Shown here: positions 55,840 through 64,000 of the stretch, in pieces
Layout: each line of letters begins with the position of its first letter
How positions within the stretch are numbered: the stretch's first letter is position 1
From: Rhodobacter sp. CZR27
Lineage (GTDB): Bacteria > Pseudomonadota > Alphaproteobacteria > Rhodobacterales > Rhodobacteraceae
NCBI RefSeq assembly: GCF_002407205.1
Contig: NZ_CP023548.1
Coordinates: forward strand, 1,822,501-1,886,500
Length of the DNA: 64,000 nt
Direction: 5' to 3'
Notes under the pieces: generated by a model
Told to the model about the DNA's origin: nothing
The model's input: the letters and a program-made list of their open reading frames with translations, nothing else
The model's database searches: none
Program-made: the position numbers and the translations under genes

Positions 55840-57290
55840 CACACCCCCGTCGCCGGGATGCCCGACCGCACCACGGGCCGCGGCGCCGTCAGTTCCTTCC
55901 AGGCGGACAGCGCACGGTTGACCGCCGGCCGCGGCTCGCGGGCGACAAACTTGCCGTGGCCCTCCTTCGTGCGGATTTCCCCATCCGCCACAGCCACATG
56001 GCCGCGCGAGAGCGTGTAGCGCGGCAGGCCCTTCACCTCTTTCCCTTCGAACACGTTGTAGTCGATGGCCGACTGCTGCGAGCCGGCCGAGATCACCTTG
56101 GTCTTCTCGGGGTCCCAGACCACGAGGTCGGCATCCGCCCCCACCAGAACCGCGCCCTTCTTCGGGTAGCAGTTCAGGATTTTCGCGATATTCGTGGAGG
56201 TTACGGCCACGAATTCATTCGGCGTGAGACGTCCCGTGTTCACGCCATGCGTCCAGAGCATCGGCATCCGGTCCTCGAGCCCGCCGGTGCCGTTCGGGAT
56301 CTTGGTAAAATCGTTCAAGCCGAACCGCTTCTGATCCGTCGTGAAGGCACAATGGTCGGTCGCCACCACCGACAGCGAGCCCGACTGAAGCCCGGCCCAA
56401 AGGCTGTCCTGATGCTGCTTGTTGCGGAACGGCGGGCTCATCACACGGCGGGCGGCATGGTCCCAATCGGGGTTGAAATACTCGCTCTCGTCCAGCGTCA
56501 GGTGCTGGATCAGAGGCTCGCCCCAGACCCGCTTGCCCTGCATCCGGGCACGGCGGATCGCCTCGTGCGCCTCCTCGCAGGAGGTGTGGACGACATAGAG
56601 CGGCACGCCCGCCATGTCGGCGATCATGATGGCGCGGTTCGTGGCCTCGCCCTCGACCTGCGGGGGACGTGAATAGGCGTGGGCCTCGGGCCCGCGGTTG
56701 CCTTCGGCCAGCAGGCGTGCCGAAAGCTCGGCCACCACGTCGCCGTTTTCGGCATGCACCATCGCCAGCGCCCCCAGATCGGCACAGCGACGGAAGCTCG
56801 CGTAAAGCTCGTCGTCGTTCACCATCAGGGCGCCCTTGTAGGCCATGAAGTGCTTGAACGAGGTGATGCCCTGATCGACCACGGCCTTCATCTCGTCGAA
56901 GACCTGCTCGCCCCACCAGGTCACCGCCATGTGGTAGGAGTAGTCGCAGTTCGCGCGCCCCGACTTGTTGTGCCACATGGCGAGCGCGTCGAGCAGCCCC
57001 TGCCCGGGCGAGGGCAGCGCGAAATCCACCACCATCGTGGTGCCGCCCGCCAGCGCCGCCCGCGTGCCGCTTTCGAAATCGTCCGAGGAATAGGTGCCCA
57101 TGAAGGGCATCTCGAGATGCGTGTGCGGGTCGATGCCGCCCGGCATGACGTAGCAGCCGGTGGCGTCCAGCACCTCGTCGCCCTTGAGATCCGGGCCGAT
57201 GGCCGCGATCACCCCGCCCTCGATCAGCACGTCAGCCTTGTAGGTCAGGTCGGCCGTGACGATCGTTCCGTTCTTGATGACTGTGGACAT
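55839..57290 (-). CDS. hydA: Dihydropyrimidinase (D-hydantoinase)
   Basis: 483 residues, a zinc amidohydrolase opening dihydrouracil/dihydrothymine to N-carbamoyl-beta-amino acids. Metal ligands are in GGIDPHTHLEMPFMG near 52-65, the carboxylated Lys in ITSFKHFMAYKG near 150, HAENGD near 182, YVVHTSCEEA near 237 and VATDHCAF near 315 (Asp). Length is typical. It is followed by the importer genes in the same direction, and pydC, the next enzyme, lies upstream beyond an inserted acyltransferase gene. Confidence 0.95.
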   Translation of the reverse strand: MSTVIKNGTIVTADLTYKADVLIEGGVIAAIGPDLKGDEVLDATGCYVMPGGIDPHTHLEMPFMGTYSSDDFESGTRAALAGGTTMVVDFALPSPGQGLLDALAMWHNKSGRANCDYSYHMAVTWWGEQVFDEMKAVVDQGITSFKHFMAYKGALMVNDDELYASFRRCADLGALAMVHAENGDVVAELSARLLAEGNRGPEAHAYSRPPQVEGEATNRAIMIADMAGVPLYVVHTSCEEAHEAIRRARMQGKRVWGEPLIQHLTLDESEYFNPDWDHAARRVMSPPFRNKQHQDSLWAGLQSGSLSVVATDHCAFTTDQKRFGLNDFTKIPNGTGGLEDRMPMLWTHGVNTGRLTPNEFVAVTSTNIAKILNCYPKKGAVLVGADADLVVWDPEKTKVISAGSQQSAIDYNVFEGKEVKGLPRYTLSRGHVAVADGEIRTKEGHGKFVAREPRPAVNRALSAWKELTAPRPVVRSGIPATGV

Positions 57291-57392
57291 GGCTGCGCTC
57301 CAATCAGGTCCATTACGAAGCAGCTGCTAAGCCAACGAATCGGACTAAACAGCTCAGTTCCACGGCGAGTCCATTGAGCCTGCTCACGGCGC

Positions 57393-58469
57393 TTAGGTAC
57401 TCACAGCGTTCAGGCGGTGCTTGCGGCGAAATGCCTTCATCATTTCCCGTTCGACTGTGACATGGAACAGACTGCCTGCCACAACTCCCGCGAAAGCCAT
57501 CAGAAGGGCTGTTCCAAGTGGCGGAAGCACCGCCGCCAGCCCTAGGTGTCCGACAATCATGGTCGCTAGGATTATCGCGATGCTGTGGAGTAGGTAGATC
57601 GAATAAGAGGCGTCCCCCAAGAAGGTCATCAATCGGGTCACCCTGACGAGGCGCAATTCCTCGGCCCGCACCGCAGCCAAGATCATCGCACCAGCGCCGA
57701 GCCCGTACAGAACGACCGTCACAGTATCGTGAAGTTGCGGCTCGAGCAGGATGATTACGGAGAAGAGCAGCAAGCCGCCACCGAACAGGCCGCCGCAGAG
57801 CAATGCACTCGCCGGCAGGTGGCTACTGTAGCTCGCGGCACAAATGCCAACGAGAAACAGCAGGTTGTACGGCGAAAAGAAAAAAGACTGCGGAAATATG
57901 GGACTCACCCCCATCGCCATACTCAACGGAATAAGTGCAGTGCAGACAGTCCACCACGCTGCCAAGACCATCCAGCCGATGCGCGGTGAGCAGATAGCGA
58001 GGGCAAACAGGCAGTAGAACAGCAGTTCGTGCGACAGCGTCCAAGCCACTGTCATCGGCGGCAATCCGTCGAACGGCACAAGCAGGATCGCACGGGCAAT
58101 GTTGATCGCCCCGCTCAGCAGCTTGTCTATCTGGCCGGACGCTGCCTGTCCCGCGACGAACATTGCGAAGACTATCCAGAACATTGGGTAGATCCTTACC
58201 AGCCGGTTGCGCAAATAGCCCCACAACTGGTCCGGCCGGCCAAGGTCCTTCCGGTGGATGTGAAAGATGATGAAGCCGCTGAGCACGAAGAAGAACTCGA
58301 CGCCTGCATGACCTGCCTCGATGAAGCGGTTAGATACCTCGACGCCGAGCCGCTCGTCCGTGATCAACCGCGCGTGGAACAGCACCACGTAAACGGCCGC
58401 AATGCCGCGACCGGCCTGAAGAGTATCCAACCTTGCAATCGTTTGTGCCGCCGGCGAAGCGATGCTCAT
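57393..58469 (-). CDS. Membrane acyltransferase (AT3/OafA family) inserted in the pyd locus
   Basis: 358 residues with about 10 membrane helices. RLDTLQAGRGIAAVYVVLFH near residue 14-33 holds the conserved His of acyltransferase 3 proteins, FFFVLSGFIIFHIH near 75 and RIYPMFW near 115 are further signatures. Such enzymes acylate surface sugars. GC is visibly lower than in neighbours (hand counts of 53% and 43% in two 60-nt rows), suggesting recent transfer. Its ATG overlaps the pydC stop (ATGA), so it is translationally coupled to a pyrimidine gene with which it has no obvious link. Confidence 0.9.
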   Translation of the reverse strand: MSIASPAAQTIARLDTLQAGRGIAAVYVVLFHARLITDERLGVEVSNRFIEAGHAGVEFFFVLSGFIIFHIHRKDLGRPDQLWGYLRNRLVRIYPMFWIVFAMFVAGQAASGQIDKLLSGAINIARAILLVPFDGLPPMTVAWTLSHELLFYCLFALAICSPRIGWMVLAAWWTVCTALIPLSMAMGVSPIFPQSFFFSPYNLLFLVGICAASYSSHLPASALLCGGLFGGGLLLFSVIILLEPQLHDTVTVVLYGLGAGAMILAAVRAEELRLVRVTRLMTFLGDASYSIYLLHSIAIILATMIVGHLGLAAVLPPLGTALLMAFAGVVAGSLFHVTVEREMMKAFRRKHRLNAVST

Positions 58470-59725
58470 GCTACGACGCCCGCGGTCTCCAGCACCGCGT
58501 GGAACAGCACATCCGTCCCCGCGGCCGCCCATTCCGGCGAGATCTCCTCGGCCTCGTTGTGCGAAAGCCCGCCCACGCAGGGGCACATGACCATCGTCGC
58601 GGGCGCCACGCGCGCCGCCCAGCAGGCGTCGTGGCCCGCGCCCGAGATCAGGTTCATGTGGCTCAAGCCCAGCTTCTCGGCCGCCGCGCGCACCGTCTGC
58701 ACCAGTTCGGGCGCGAAGGTGACGGGGTCGAAATGGCCCACCGGCTCGACCGAGCAACCCACGCCCAGCTCCGCGCAGATCGCCGCGGCCCGCGTCTCTA
58801 TCTCGGCCCGCATCCCGTCGAGCTTGGCCTGATCGGGCGAGCGGATGTCCACGGTGAAGACCACCGTCCCCGGCAGCACGTTGCGCGAGTTGGGGCTGAA
58901 GGTCACCTGTCCCACGCCGCCCACCGCGCCGGGCTGGGCGGCCATCGCCACCTCCTGCACCATCTCGAAGATCCGCGCCATGGCGAGGCCGGCGTTCACC
59001 CGCATCGTCATGGGGGTCGAGCCGGTGTGCGCCTCGCGCCCGGTCAGGGTGAACTCCAGCCACCAGAGGCCCTGGCAGTGCGTCACCACGCCGATGGTCT
59101 TGCCCTCGGCCTCGAGGATCGGTCCCTGCTCGATGTGAAGCTCGTAATAGGCGTGCATCTTGCGCGCGCCGACGGCCTCGTCGCCCTTCCAGCCGATGCG
59201 CGAAAGCTCCTCGCCAAAGCTCTTGCCCTCCAGATCGCGGCGCGCGTAGGCGTAGTCGAGCGTGTGGACTCCCGCGAAGACGCCCGAGGCCAGCATGGCG
59301 GGGGCGAAGCGCGCGCCCTCCTCGTTGGTCCAGTTGGTGATGACGATGGGGTGCTTCGTGCGGATGCCGAGGTCGTTCATCGTGCGCACGCATTCCAGCG
59401 CGCCCAGCACCCCCAGCACGCCGTCATACTTGCCGCCCGTGGGCTGGGTGTCGAGGTGGCTGCCGACATAGACCGGCAGCGCGTCCGGGTCCTCGCCGGG
59501 GCGCATCGCGAACATCGTGCCCATGGCGTCCACGCCCATCGAGCAACCCGCCGCCTCGCACCAGCGGGCAAACAGCGTGCGCCCCTCGGCATCGGCGTCC
59601 GTCAGGGTCTGGCGATTGTTGCCGCCGGCGATACCGGGGCCGATCTTCGCCATCTCCATCAGGCTGTCCCACAGGCGTTCGCCATTTATGCGCAGGTTCT
59701 CACCCGCGGCCGGAATGTCCGCCAT
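58466..59725 (-). CDS. pydC: N-carbamoyl-beta-alanine amidohydrolase (beta-ureidopropionase)
   Basis: 419 residues of the M20-like Zn amidohydrolase family. VGSHLDTQPTGGKYDGVLG near 86 (His and bridging Asp), TNEEGARFAP near 130, HIEQGPILEAEG near 190, GREAHTGSTPM near 225 and ISGAGHDACWAARV near 380 give the metal and substrate residues. Catalyses the third step of reductive uracil degradation. Divergent from a RutR-type regulator across a region with two RutR-like operators. Allantoate or other carbamoyl substrates are possible alternatives. Confidence 0.9.
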   Translation of the reverse strand: MADIPAAGENLRINGERLWDSLMEMAKIGPGIAGGNNRQTLTDADAEGRTLFARWCEAAGCSMGVDAMGTMFAMRPGEDPDALPVYVGSHLDTQPTGGKYDGVLGVLGALECVRTMNDLGIRTKHPIVITNWTNEEGARFAPAMLASGVFAGVHTLDYAYARRDLEGKSFGEELSRIGWKGDEAVGARKMHAYYELHIEQGPILEAEGKTIGVVTHCQGLWWLEFTLTGREAHTGSTPMTMRVNAGLAMARIFEMVQEVAMAAQPGAVGGVGQVTFSPNSRNVLPGTVVFTVDIRSPDQAKLDGMRAEIETRAAAICAELGVGCSVEPVGHFDPVTFAPELVQTVRAAAEKLGLSHMNLISGAGHDACWAARVAPATMVMCPCVGGLSHNEAEEISPEWAAAGTDVLFHAVLETAGVVA

Positions 59726-59791
59726 CGTCGTCTCCCTGTCCGGGGTCGCCACGGTTACGCGGTCGCCCCGACTCTTTCTGTTGCTCTTTGG

Positions 59792-59807
59792 CTGACCAGT
59801 TGGTCTC
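59792..59807. promoter_or_regulatory. RutR-like operator 1
   Basis: CTGACCAGTTGGTCTC matches 11 of 14 defined positions of the RutR consensus TTGACCAnnTGGTCAA, with an exact GACCA/TGGTC inverted pair. It lies between pydC and the divergent TetR gene. Confidence 0.7.
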
Positions 59808-59825
59808 ATCGGAGCGCACCATAAC

Positions 59826-59841
59826 CTGACCAAGCGGTCAA
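59826..59841. promoter_or_regulatory. RutR-like operator 2
   Basis: CTGACCAAGCGGTCAA matches 12 of 14 defined positions. Its centre is 34 bp from that of operator 1, close to three helical turns, and 17 bp from the regulator start codon. Confidence 0.7.
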
Positions 59842-59857
59842 TGATTATCTCGAAGCC

Positions 59858-60490
59858 ATGCCCGACGCGCTCCGCCCCACCAAACGAGAGGAAAGCCGCC
59901 GCGAGACCGAGCGCGCAATCCTTGCCGCCGCCGAAAAAGTCTTTGCCGAGGCCGGGTTTGGCGGCGCCACCATGCAGCTCATCGCGGACATGGCGGGGCT
60001 GCCGAAGGCCAACCTGCACTATTACTTCCCGACCAAGGAGGCGCTCTACCGCCGCGTGGTTCAGGACATCTTCGAGATCTGGCTGCATGCGGCGGATGCG
60101 CTCGACGAGGCGGACTGCCCCGTGGCGGGCATCGGTGCCTATATCGACGCCAAGATGGAGATCTCGCGCCGGCGCCCCTATGGCTCGAAGGTCTGGGCGA
60201 GCGAGGTCATGCACGGCGCGCCGGTGATCCAGGACTATCTGGAGACGACCTTGCGCGACTGGACCGAGGGCCGCGCGGCCGCGATCCGGCGCTGGATCGC
60301 TGAAGGGCGGATGCGGCCGGTCGATCCCTACCACCTGCTCTACATGCTCTGGGCGACGACCCAGCACTATGCCGATTTCGGCCACCAGATCGAGACGTTG
60401 AACGGCGGGCAGCCGCTGTCGGACGAGGACTGGGCAGCCGCGACGGACAGCGTGAAGGCGATCATCCTTCGCGGGATCGGCGCGCTCTAG
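59858..60490 (+). CDS. rutR: RutR-type TetR regulator, copy 1
   Basis: 210 residues. HTH in GFGGATMQLIADMAGLPKAN followed by LHYYFPTKEALY (residues 33-65), and the RutR-type C-terminal domain with WASEVMHGAPVIQDYL and LLYMLWATTQHYADF near 155, where uracil-binding residues of RutR lie (Trp/Gln/His-Tyr). Divergent from pydC and preceded by two RutR-like operators, so it probably represses the pyrimidine genes until uracil or thymine binds. Confidence 0.88.
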   Translation: MPDALRPTKREESRRETERAILAAAEKVFAEAGFGGATMQLIADMAGLPKANLHYYFPTKEALYRRVVQDIFEIWLHAADALDEADCPVAGIGAYIDAKMEISRRRPYGSKVWASEVMHGAPVIQDYLETTLRDWTEGRAAAIRRWIAEGRMRPVDPYHLLYMLWATTQHYADFGHQIETLNGGQPLSDEDWAAATDSVKAIILRGIGAL

Positions 60491-60641
60491 CGATGAAGGG
60501 ACCGGCCCGCACGGGGAGGCTCTCGTGGCGAGGATGTTCGAAACCTTGCCGGTGCGACGCCCGCGCCCGGGCCTGCCCGACCCTTGGCGGGGTCTCCTCC
60601 AGTCGCAAGCCGCCACTCCCGGCGATCGGAGCGGCAGGGGT

Positions 60642-60657
60642 TTGACCATCCGGTAAA
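60642..60657. promoter_or_regulatory. RutR-like operator 3
   Basis: TTGACCATCCGGTAAA matches 12 of 14 positions of the RutR consensus, 65 bp before the start of the second TetR gene, suggesting auto- or cross-regulation. Confidence 0.65.
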
Positions 60658-60722
60658 GGCCGGGCTAGGCTTGCGCCATCGGAGGAGACACAGATGATCC
60701 CGCACCCCAGGACCCCCAGGGC

Positions 60723-61334
60723 ATGAGCCAGCCGCGGCAGACCCGCATCCAGCGGCGCAATTCCGAAGTCATCCTCGAAGCCGCGCTCGAGGTGTTTTCC
60801 CAGCAGGGGTTCCGCGGGGCGACTCTCGACCAGATCGCCGAGGTGGCGGGGTTGTCGAAGCCGAACCTGCTCTATTACTTCCCCTCCAAGGAGGCGATTC
60901 ATGTCGCGCTCCTGTCGCGGCTGCTGGATACCTGGCTCGACCCGCTCAGGGCGATGAACCCGGCGGGCGATCCGGTGGCCGAGGTTCTGGGCTACGTGCG
61001 CCGCAAGCTGGAACTGTCGCGCGACTTCCCACGCGAAAGCCGGCTGTTCGCCAACGAGATCCTGCAGGGCGCGCCGCGGATGCGCGCCGCGATCGAGGGC
61101 GACCTGCGGGCGCTGGTCGAGGACAAGGCCGCCGTGCTGACCCGCTGGATGGACGAGGGGCGGATTGCGCGCCTCCATCCGGTACACCTGATCTTCTCGA
61201 TCTGGGCCATGACACAGCACTATGCCGATTTCGACGTGCAGGTGCATGCGGTGCTGGGAGAGGGCGAACCTGACCCCTACCCCGAGGCGCAGCGCTACCT
61301 GGAAACACTGTTCCGCCGCCTGCTTGCCGTCTGA
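60723..61334 (+). CDS. RutR-type TetR regulator, copy 2
   Basis: 203 residues. HTH with GFRGATLDQIAEVAGLSKPN and LLYYFPSKEAIH, and the same C-terminal signatures as copy 1 (FANEILQGAPRMRA; LIFSIWAMTQHYADF). The two copies are diverged paralogs of the same family in tandem. The start ATG at 60723 is chosen because the protein then begins as RutR does; the ribosome site is weak. Confidence 0.87.
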   Translation: MSQPRQTRIQRRNSEVILEAALEVFSQQGFRGATLDQIAEVAGLSKPNLLYYFPSKEAIHVALLSRLLDTWLDPLRAMNPAGDPVAEVLGYVRRKLELSRDFPRESRLFANEILQGAPRMRAAIEGDLRALVEDKAAVLTRWMDEGRIARLHPVHLIFSIWAMTQHYADFDVQVHAVLGEGEPDPYPEAQRYLETLFRRLLAV

Positions 61335-61650
61335 CCACCGGAGGAGCTTGCCTGCGCAAACCCGGCCCTCGCGATGCGCCTGCGCCTGAAGCGGGACCGG
61401 CGAACGGTCGGCACCCCTGGCCGCGGCGCCGGACGGGAGAAGCTCACGTATCGCGGACGAGGCGTCAGCGGGACGCGCCACGCTCCTCTCGCCCTGCCGC
61501 GCAGGACCGGGCTGCAGTTGTGCCCCCGCCCTGTTCCCGCACCTGCCACCGGCGGGCAGATGCCCTGACACTGGTGCGTGGGGCCCGCGACCGGGGCTAC
61601 CCCGACATTGGCAAGTGGGGGACGGCGACGGGCACCGCCCCCTCTGCCGG
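61335..61650. other. Gene-free stretch after the second RutR-type gene
   Basis: 316 bp between convergent genes. Nothing with gene-like features is visible, and no clear T-tailed terminator is seen for either flanking gene. Confidence 0.5.
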
Positions 61651-63255
61651 TCAGCCGACCGGGTTGATGTCGCCCACGAAGTTGAGCAGGTCGGTCATCG
61701 TGAAGGTGTCGGGATCGGCGCGCGGCAGTTCGGGCGTCCAGTTGCTGCGCATCCAGAGGAACGAGCGATGGTCGCCATGGACGAGGCCAAGGAAGGTCTC
61801 GGCAAGGATCGTCGCCCCCACCGGCCCGAGGCGCCGGCCCTCGCGCAGCAGTTCCGCTTCCTTCAGGATGTAGTACCAGAGCGGCGTGGTCCGGTGCAGG
61901 CCGTGCTCGGCCGCCGCGGCGCCGTCCGGCCCGGCATCGGCGATGTCCTGCGGGTCGAGGGGCGCCACTCCCATCGCCGCCGCCACCGCCTGCCCCGAGG
62001 GCAGCCCCAGCAGCACGCCGCGCCGCAGGTTCAGGAAGGCGAGGTTGCCCATCTTCTCGGACGGCGCGCCCGGCAGCGTGTGCAGCGCCGGCACCAGCAT
62101 CGGGTCGATCCGGCGCGAGGGGTTGACGGTGACGCCGTCCGGATTGCCGCCAAAGTCGAAGTAGCGACGCCAGTCGATCACCCAGTTCGACGGCAGGCTC
62201 GCCTGCGGCCCGACCGGCGGGAAGGCCCCGGCCGGCGCACCTGCCGCCAGATTGCCGAGGATGGCGCCGGACTTCGCCGTGAAGGCGAAGAGCAGGCCCA
62301 GCGTGGCGGGCGCCAGCGCTCCGGGGCCGAAGCGGAACACGCGGTTGTGGTTGTAGCCCTCGCGAACCATCGAATGGCCCAGCCGGTAGGCCGCGGCCGA
62401 GAACTCGACCGGCATGTAGGGGCGCGAGCGGAAGCGGTAGAAACGCCGGCCCTCGCGCCGGATGCGGCGGACGAGGCCGGGTTCGGTCAGCCGCTCCACG
62501 AAGTCGAAGAGCACGATCCACTGGTAGTGCCATGTCGCGAGCCGCCGGGCCTCGTCGAACAGCTCGGCCGCGCTCAGGCCGGGGGTGCGCTCCGCCACCC
62601 AGTCCACCACCGCGTTGTGAAAGCGGATGAAGGCCAGGTGGGTCTGCGCGACCAGCAGGTTCTCGTCATTGCGCTCGTCGCCGATGATGGCGCGGCCGGC
62701 GCTGCTGCGCGGCAGGTCGTTCGGCAGGTCCGGCACCAGCCCGCCCGCCTCGTCCGGCGAGGCGGTGGCGCGGCCGACCAGCAGCTTCGGCGTCATCGCC
62801 CCTGTCGCCGGGTCGCGCTGGTAGAGATAGGGCGCCAGCGCCGGCCCAGGCCCGTAAAGCGCATCGAGATCAAGCGCCGGTGTGCGGAAGTTCACCGTGG
62901 CCAGCGGGTCCTCGCGCTGCACCTCCTGCGGGGTGAGGTCGAGCGTGATGTCATGGTCGATGAACTGGCCAAGGTAGGTGAAGCCCGCCGGAACCTCGGG
63001 GTTGTTGCCTGCGGCCCCGCCCGGGTCGGGATCCTTCATGGCGCGGGCAAGATCGAGCAGCGCCTCGTCCGGCACGACGAGCGGCGGCAGGAAGGGAAAC
63101 ATCCGGCCGAACTTGCCCGGATCGCCATGCCCGTTCAGCGCGTTCAGCGCGGCAGGCGACGGCTGGCGCGGCGAGTGGCCGTGGTGGCATTCGAGGCTGC
63201 CGCGTCGCGGAGGGTTCTGGGGAACGGCGTTACGGAAATCCTGAGGAGCGGTCAT
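61651..63255 (-). CDS. Animal-type haem peroxidase
   Basis: 534 residues of the peroxidase-cyclooxygenase superfamily. Distal His region in FTYLGQFIDHDITLD near residue 92-106, calcium-type segment LDLDALYGPGP near 128, ERNDENLLVAQTHLAFIRFHN near 195 and the proximal His in AYRLGHSMVREGYN near 290. No signal peptide, so cytosolic or exported by a non-classical route. Start ATG at 63255 is taken because the longer version adds an unrelated Arg/Phe-rich tail. It lies between the regulators and preA with no evident pathway link. Confidence 0.88.
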   Translation of the reverse strand: MTAPQDFRNAVPQNPPRRGSLECHHGHSPRQPSPAALNALNGHGDPGKFGRMFPFLPPLVVPDEALLDLARAMKDPDPGGAAGNNPEVPAGFTYLGQFIDHDITLDLTPQEVQREDPLATVNFRTPALDLDALYGPGPALAPYLYQRDPATGAMTPKLLVGRATASPDEAGGLVPDLPNDLPRSSAGRAIIGDERNDENLLVAQTHLAFIRFHNAVVDWVAERTPGLSAAELFDEARRLATWHYQWIVLFDFVERLTEPGLVRRIRREGRRFYRFRSRPYMPVEFSAAAYRLGHSMVREGYNHNRVFRFGPGALAPATLGLLFAFTAKSGAILGNLAAGAPAGAFPPVGPQASLPSNWVIDWRRYFDFGGNPDGVTVNPSRRIDPMLVPALHTLPGAPSEKMGNLAFLNLRRGVLLGLPSGQAVAAAMGVAPLDPQDIADAGPDGAAAAEHGLHRTTPLWYYILKEAELLREGRRLGPVGATILAETFLGLVHGDHRSFLWMRSNWTPELPRADPDTFTMTDLLNFVGDINPVG

Positions 63256-63478
63256 GAAATGACTCCAACATCTGGCTGAAAAGGGGAAGCGGAAAAGGTC
63301 GTGCAAAAACGGGATGCGTGCCGGGAATCAAAAGGGCACGCTCAAGAATAGATCAACCGGAGGCAGAAAGCAAAACCTGCCTCTCGCGCGAACGGTGCCT
63401 GGCCGACCGGGGCATGCATCCGGCGGAGGGGTCGCTTCGCAGGACATGGAACGCGCCGCGCCGCGCGGCGGGCATTGC

Positions 63479-63500
63479 GGCGGCGCCCCCAGGCGCCGCC
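63479..63500 (-). terminator. Possible terminator after preA
   Basis: GGCGGCGCC / GGCGCCGCC with a 4-nt loop, 10 bp beyond the stop of the minus-strand preA; no T run follows. Confidence 0.4.
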
Positions 63501-63509
63501 GCCCGGTTG

Positions 63510-64000
63510 TCACTCGGCGGCTTCACGCACCGCCGGATTGTTCGGATGCGAAAGCCAGTTGGCATAATCGCCCACGGTGCGCCCCGTGCGCGGATCGACG
63601 CTGCCTTTCGGCAGTTCGCGCATGGTGATGCAGTTCTCGACCGGGCAGACGTCGACGCAAAGGTTGCAGGCGACGCATTCCTCGTCCTTCACGCTGAAGG
63701 TGCGGTCGGCCGACATGGCGATGGCCTGATGGCTGGTGTCCTCGCAGGCGGCGTAGCAGCGCCCGCACTTGATGCAGAGGTCCTGATCGATCTGCGCCTT
63801 GGTGACGTAGTTCAGGTTCAGATACTGCCAGTCGGTCACGTTCGGCACCGCGCGGCCGACGATCCCGGCGGTCGTCTCGAAGCCCTTGCCGTCCATGTAA
63901 TCGGAAAGCCCCGAGATCATCTCCTGCACGATGCGGAAGCCGTAGGTCATCACCGCGGTGCAGACCTGCACGTTGCCCGCGCCGAGCAGCATGAACTCCA
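63510..64000 (-). CDS. preA: NAD-dependent dihydropyrimidine dehydrogenase subunit PreA, C-terminal part
   Basis: The gene runs off the right end; about 160 C-terminal residues are visible. MLLGAGNVQVCTAVMTYG is the end of the FMN barrel, and two 4Fe-4S motifs follow, CIKCGRCYAAC and CVACNLCVDVCP. PreA with PreT reduces uracil and thymine, the first step of the route completed by hydA and pydC. preT would be expected beyond the window. Confidence 0.93.
   Translation of the reverse strand, partial: EFMLLGAGNVQVCTAVMTYGFRIVQEMISGLSDYMDGKGFETTAGIVGRAVPNVTDWQYLNLNYVTKAQIDQDLCIKCGRCYAACEDTSHQAIAMSADRTFSVKDEECVACNLCVDVCPVENCITMRELPKGSVDPRTGRTVGDYANWLSHPNNPAVREAAE

Overview
This window looks like chromosomal DNA from an alphaproteobacterium of the order Rhodobacterales, probably close to Rhodobacter/Cereibacter sphaeroides. 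The reasons are very high GC, tightly packed genes with ATGA start/stop overlaps, and family content (GapR, ScfR-type regulator, glnB-glnA, Entner-Doudoroff-type zwf-pgl-pgi, rpsF-rpsR-rplI). I identify it from sequence reading alone; no database was searched.

Layout. 1-2.8 kb: the end of an ASKHA/DUF4445 corrinoid-reactivation type gene, tRNA-Gly(CCC), a ConA-like-fold protein, and a poorly supported small membrane protein. 2.9-18.3 kb: a complete-looking myo-inositol catabolic and uptake operon, all on the minus strand. In transcription order it reads IolE-like, Gfo/Idh/MocA, ibpA, iatA, iatP, iolH, iolG, iolI, iolC-DUF2090, iolD, iolE, iolB, with a divergent LacI-type regulator at its head. 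Four spacers inside the operon carry strong hairpins or tandem repeats. iolA/mmsA is not in the window. 18.4-20.8 kb: a periplasmic sorbosone-dehydrogenase-like enzyme with a di-haem cytochrome c, then a RidA protein. 21-24.8 kb: zwf-pgl-pgi with a perfect GTTAGCGCTAAC palindrome just upstream of zwf. 25-28.4 kb: tRNA-Cys, rpsF-rpsR-rplI, a 4 x 48-bp tandem repeat, tig and tRNA-Leu. 28.5-32.6 kb: a degenerate Hint protein, nnrE and nnrD as two overlapping genes, and glnB-glnA. 32.6-36.9 kb: a small unknown gene, a MoxR AAA+/VWA pair, and another unknown gene. 37-40.1 kb: a three-gene valine/isobutyrate operon (acyl-CoA dehydrogenase, 3-hydroxyisobutyryl-CoA hydrolase, mmsB). 40.3-46 kb: tRNA-Thr, an iron-type ABC permease, GapR, a DksA-like protein, a CX5R phosphatase-like protein, a stand-alone FliM-type protein and small proteins. 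46.3-51 kb: a symporter/histidine-kinase fusion with a small membrane protein and a single-domain response regulator, then an ScfR-type regulator and an FAH-family hydrolase. 52.3-64 kb: a reductive pyrimidine degradation locus with an ABC transporter, dihydropyrimidinase, ureidopropionase, two RutR-type TetR regulators and the C-terminus of dihydropyrimidine dehydrogenase (preA). It is interrupted by a low-GC membrane acyltransferase and an animal-type haem peroxidase.

The two strongest regulatory observations are three RutR-like operators beside the two RutR paralogs and the palindrome before zwf, which fits a LacI-type (CceR-like) control site. The most unusual structural features are the foreign-looking acyltransferase whose start codon overlaps the pydC stop, the 48-bp tandem repeat between rplI and tig, and the repeated hairpin spacers in the inositol operon.
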